Positions 22,787-64,000 of a DNA stretch of 64,000 bases are shown here, piece by piece (position 1 is the first letter of the stretch; the number at the start of each line of letters is the position of its first letter). A program made the position numbers and the translations under genes. The notes beneath the pieces are model-generated. The model did no database searches, was not told the origin of the DNA, and was given only the letters and a program-made list of their open reading frames with translations. This stretch comes from Cristatella mucedo. Its lineage: Eukaryota > Bryozoa > Phylactolaemata > Cristatellidae. Location of the stretch: NCBI GenBank assembly GCA_009760855.2, contig WPIO01000195.1, positions 248,001 to 312,000 on the forward strand, read 5' to 3'.

Positions 22787-22958
22787 CGTAAAATTGCACC
22801 GGATCAACTTGGATTATTAATATTATTAATACTATTATTAATAATGCACTTGCGTAGTGCTCTCTGAGAGCTTAATCTATATATTAATCTAATATATATA
22901 TACGCAAGTGTATTATTAATAATATTAATAATCTAAGCTGATCCAGGGCGATTTTACG
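22787..22958. repeat. 172-bp imperfect palindrome (foldback) upstream of DOCK
   Basis: Left arm CGTAAAATTGCACCGGATCA... and right arm ...TGATCCAGGGCGATTTTACG pair over about 60 bp including GATTATTAATATTATTAAT. The centre carries a short reversed LINE-A-tail-like word (GCTCTCTGAGAGC). Could be a foldback transposon or two inverted LINE tails. Confidence 0.75.
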
Positions 22959-22959
22959 C

Positions 22960-23300
22960 GACGCCGACTCTTTATATGTACGGCTCTTCTCTGGGTCCAT
23001 TACTGCGGAGCATAGCTGGAGGAGCGGTTCCGCGGTGTGCTGGGGGCAGGAGAGTATTTTATATCCTGTCCGCGAAGCTTCCGCTGCTGCTAGACGGACG
23101 CGGAATCGATCGCTGTTCACGCGTGGTACAGTTTGTGTGGATGAGGAGGGAAGCCGACCGAGCGCCCCACCCACCTTGGAAGCGGGAGAATGGCATCGGG
23201 GCGCCCGATTCCGGAATATATAGGTCGACCTCCCACACCAAAGAGCGCCTGTCGGTGTCACCATTCGAAAGCCCCGATGAGCGCCTCCTAAGGACGTGAA
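22960..23300 (+). promoter_or_regulatory. candidate DOCK promoter and 5' UTR
   Basis: CpG-containing stretch between the palindrome and the DOCK start codon. TATA-like words occur at about 22971 (TTTATATG), 23056 (TTTATATC) and 23214 (ATATATAGG). The last is about 85 bp before the ATG and could serve a short 5' UTR. This is inference; no transcription start is visible in sequence alone. Confidence 0.3.
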
Positions 23301-62274
<38,974 letters not shown>

Positions 62275-62774
62275 GTTAGAGTGCACAGCTGCATTACTTA
62301 CCCTTGTCATTTGTGGCATTTATTGTATCAATTTTTAGATGGCAAGTTATTCAGAATGTTTATGACAAATAATGCTAATAGAGGGGTTCGATCTACATCT
62401 AATTTATTACATACGTTTTGCACTTCGGACGATTTAAAAAAATAGTGAGAGTGTTCATTGTGGTTTTTAAACGGCAGCAACTGCTGTGTGTACCGGCAGT
62501 GTTCTCATATGTGCTAGATTCGGTGGGACTGGTTGTTTGGCATCTTGACACCAGACCTGCAACTCTTGTACCACTTTTCGGTTTCTCGTGCCTATTGTCG
62601 GGTCCGAGTCTCCAACACCCTCTTGTGCTCTGAAGGTCGTTGCTGCCACATGCCATGTGCTTGATTGTCTATTTGAACTTAAGCTACCATCGTGTTACCA
62701 TCGTGGTACCATCGTGTTATGCCACTGTCATTTTTCCACTCAGCAGCCCATTAGAGTTTGGCTGTTTTTTGGGA
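62275..62774. other. start of intron 20, no exon seen
   Basis: Searched for the next DOCK block (LKYLPxIxxDV-like) and found none. Confidence 0.5.
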
Positions 62775-62985
62775 GGTAACTTGAGCATTGGATTGTGTGC
62801 ACACGCCATATTTACATGTTGACATTGCACATATCACCTCTAACCATGTTATGTTTGTTGGCATTGTGCATGTTACCACCAACCATCTGATCATGCTTCC
62901 GGCGAAGCAGTGCCTAGAAAGAGATACAGTTCTCTGAGGGTGCTATACACATGTATTATTATTATTGTATTATTATTATTTTGCT
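62775..62985 (+). mobile_element. LINE-A 3' UTR and tail
   Basis: Subunits CATATCACCTCTAACCATGT and GTGCATGTTACCACCAACCA, hairpin CAGTGCCTAGAAAGAGATAC...TCTCTGAGGGTGCTATA and (ATT)n. Downstream of DOCK exon 20. Confidence 0.8.
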
Positions 62986-63642
62986 TTGAATGCATTCGAA
63001 GGCCAGTGTGCACAGGGTGGTTGTCTGTCATCCTACACGCGCATGACTAAACACGAGCATGTAGGCAAGTGGCCGTTGATGCGTTTGGGGTGCTCGTGCA
63101 TGATGAGTTGAGCTTCCCGAGCAAAGAGCCTGTGGTTCTGAGCTGCTGGTTCAAACTTATTTGCATGTGCTCTTTTGTGTATGCTCACTCGCCTTCGCCA
63201 GTCATAATCGACGCCTGCCGGGCCAGCACACATGCCTGAGCCAGCCGGCATTCTGTTTTTCACCCCTGATGTTGTGCATCAGGGTGTTTTCATGTTTCGA
63301 ATGATTTAAGTGTCGAAAACCAGCCCCTTATTTGGTTTCGTTTGATAAAAGTTAACTTGCAAAATATGCTTTTTTTGTAATCAAAGAAGTCCGAGTACTC
63401 CTACTGAGAAGTCAACGTTTTACCATACCAGTGGCAAAACTGGCTGCCTTTTCAAGAGAGAGCATTGGATCTTTCCTGTGGTAGTCAAGCACTTTCAGAG
63501 GATCTTGCTGCTGTGAAGGGGTTTTGAGTAGCTATGAACTCCTTGGTTAATGCTACCTCACGTTCCTCCGTGTCAAGTAATGACCTTAACTGAGTTTTGG
63601 TGCCGGATATTCCATGCTCGTGCCCCTCGAGTGGCCAAGCCT
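62986..63642. other. intron 20, no feature seen
   Basis: Unique-looking sequence between two LINE-A ends; no exon seen here or to the window end. Confidence 0.45.
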
Positions 63643-63765
63643 GTAATAATAATAATAATACATTTGTTATAGCGCCTTCAGAGAACTCAATCTCTCTCGC
63701 TCTCTAGGCACTTTACATTTGCTGCAAAGGACGCATGATCGAGTGGTTAGTGGTAGCATGTGTTA
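63643..63765 (-). mobile_element. LINE-A 3' end
   Basis: (AAT)n, AGCGCCTTCAGAGAACTCAA, TAGGCACTTTACATTTGCTG and GATCGAGTGGTTAGTGGTAG on the minus strand. Confidence 0.8.
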
Positions 63766-64000
63766 TCACTGAACCGGCCCAGAGTAGTATTAGAGGAGCT
63801 TTTCTACAAAAGGGCACTCTGATTTCCTTGGCTTGTGCAGCTCGATGCTTGTCCTCATTCGGCGAATTGTCACTGCACATCTGCTCATCAACATGCTGCC
63901 GAAGAGGATCCTCAGAAGCAACTGCAGACAAAGTGCACTTGGCCTCCTAGGAGGTTTCTGTTCTGTCTGGTGCGGCAGCCACTTGAATAGTCACCAGCTG

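Overview
The window is a piece of animal nuclear genome, most likely from an invertebrate. One large, intron-rich protein gene is embedded in dense retroposon remnants and simple repeats. The evidence for an animal is a canonical GT-AG spliced gene of the DOCK (Dock180) family with introns up to 16.5 kb, CR1/L2-type LINEs, tRNA-derived SINEs, a Tc1/mariner remnant and long (TA)n, (CA)n and (CT)n tracts. Nothing bacterial (operons, ribosome binding sites, long intact ORFs) is present. The species cannot be named from the sequence.

Positions 1-22,960 hold no protein gene I can recognise. This part is LINE-A copies (best one 11527-12751), LINE-B fragments, SINEs, microsatellites, an unclassified inverted repeat pair (3468-3882 and 8205-8641) and some CpG-rich DNA. 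A 172-bp imperfect palindrome lies at 22787-22958, just before the gene.

Positions 23,301-62,274 (+ strand) hold the 5' half of a DOCK-A/B type Rac guanine-nucleotide exchange factor. I reconstruct 20 coding exons (2,451 nt, 817 codons) whose phases agree at all 19 junctions. They cover the start codon, the N-terminal SH3 domain (exons 1-3), the helical linker, the DHR-1/C2 lipid-binding domain (exons 13-16) and the first part of the ARM-like helical region (exons 17-20). The catalytic DHR-2 domain must lie beyond position 64,000. Intron 3 (24116-40585) is the largest. Introns 3-5 contain most of the genic transposon load, including a nest in intron 4: LINE-A, itself carrying SINE-A, SINE-B and (TA)n, between two Tc1-like transposase fragments.

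The mobile elements form two apparent LINE/SINE partnerships. LINE-A (ATT-repeat tail) and SINE-A (tRNA-like head) share the same 3' terminal hairpin. LINE-B (CATTA-repeat tail) has a different 3' hairpin and appears to share its tail with a separate tRNA-headed element at 33885-34205. SINE-B is a third, tRNA-headed family without an obvious LINE partner here. The names LINE-A, LINE-B, SINE-A, SINE-B and SINE-C are labels made up for this annotation.
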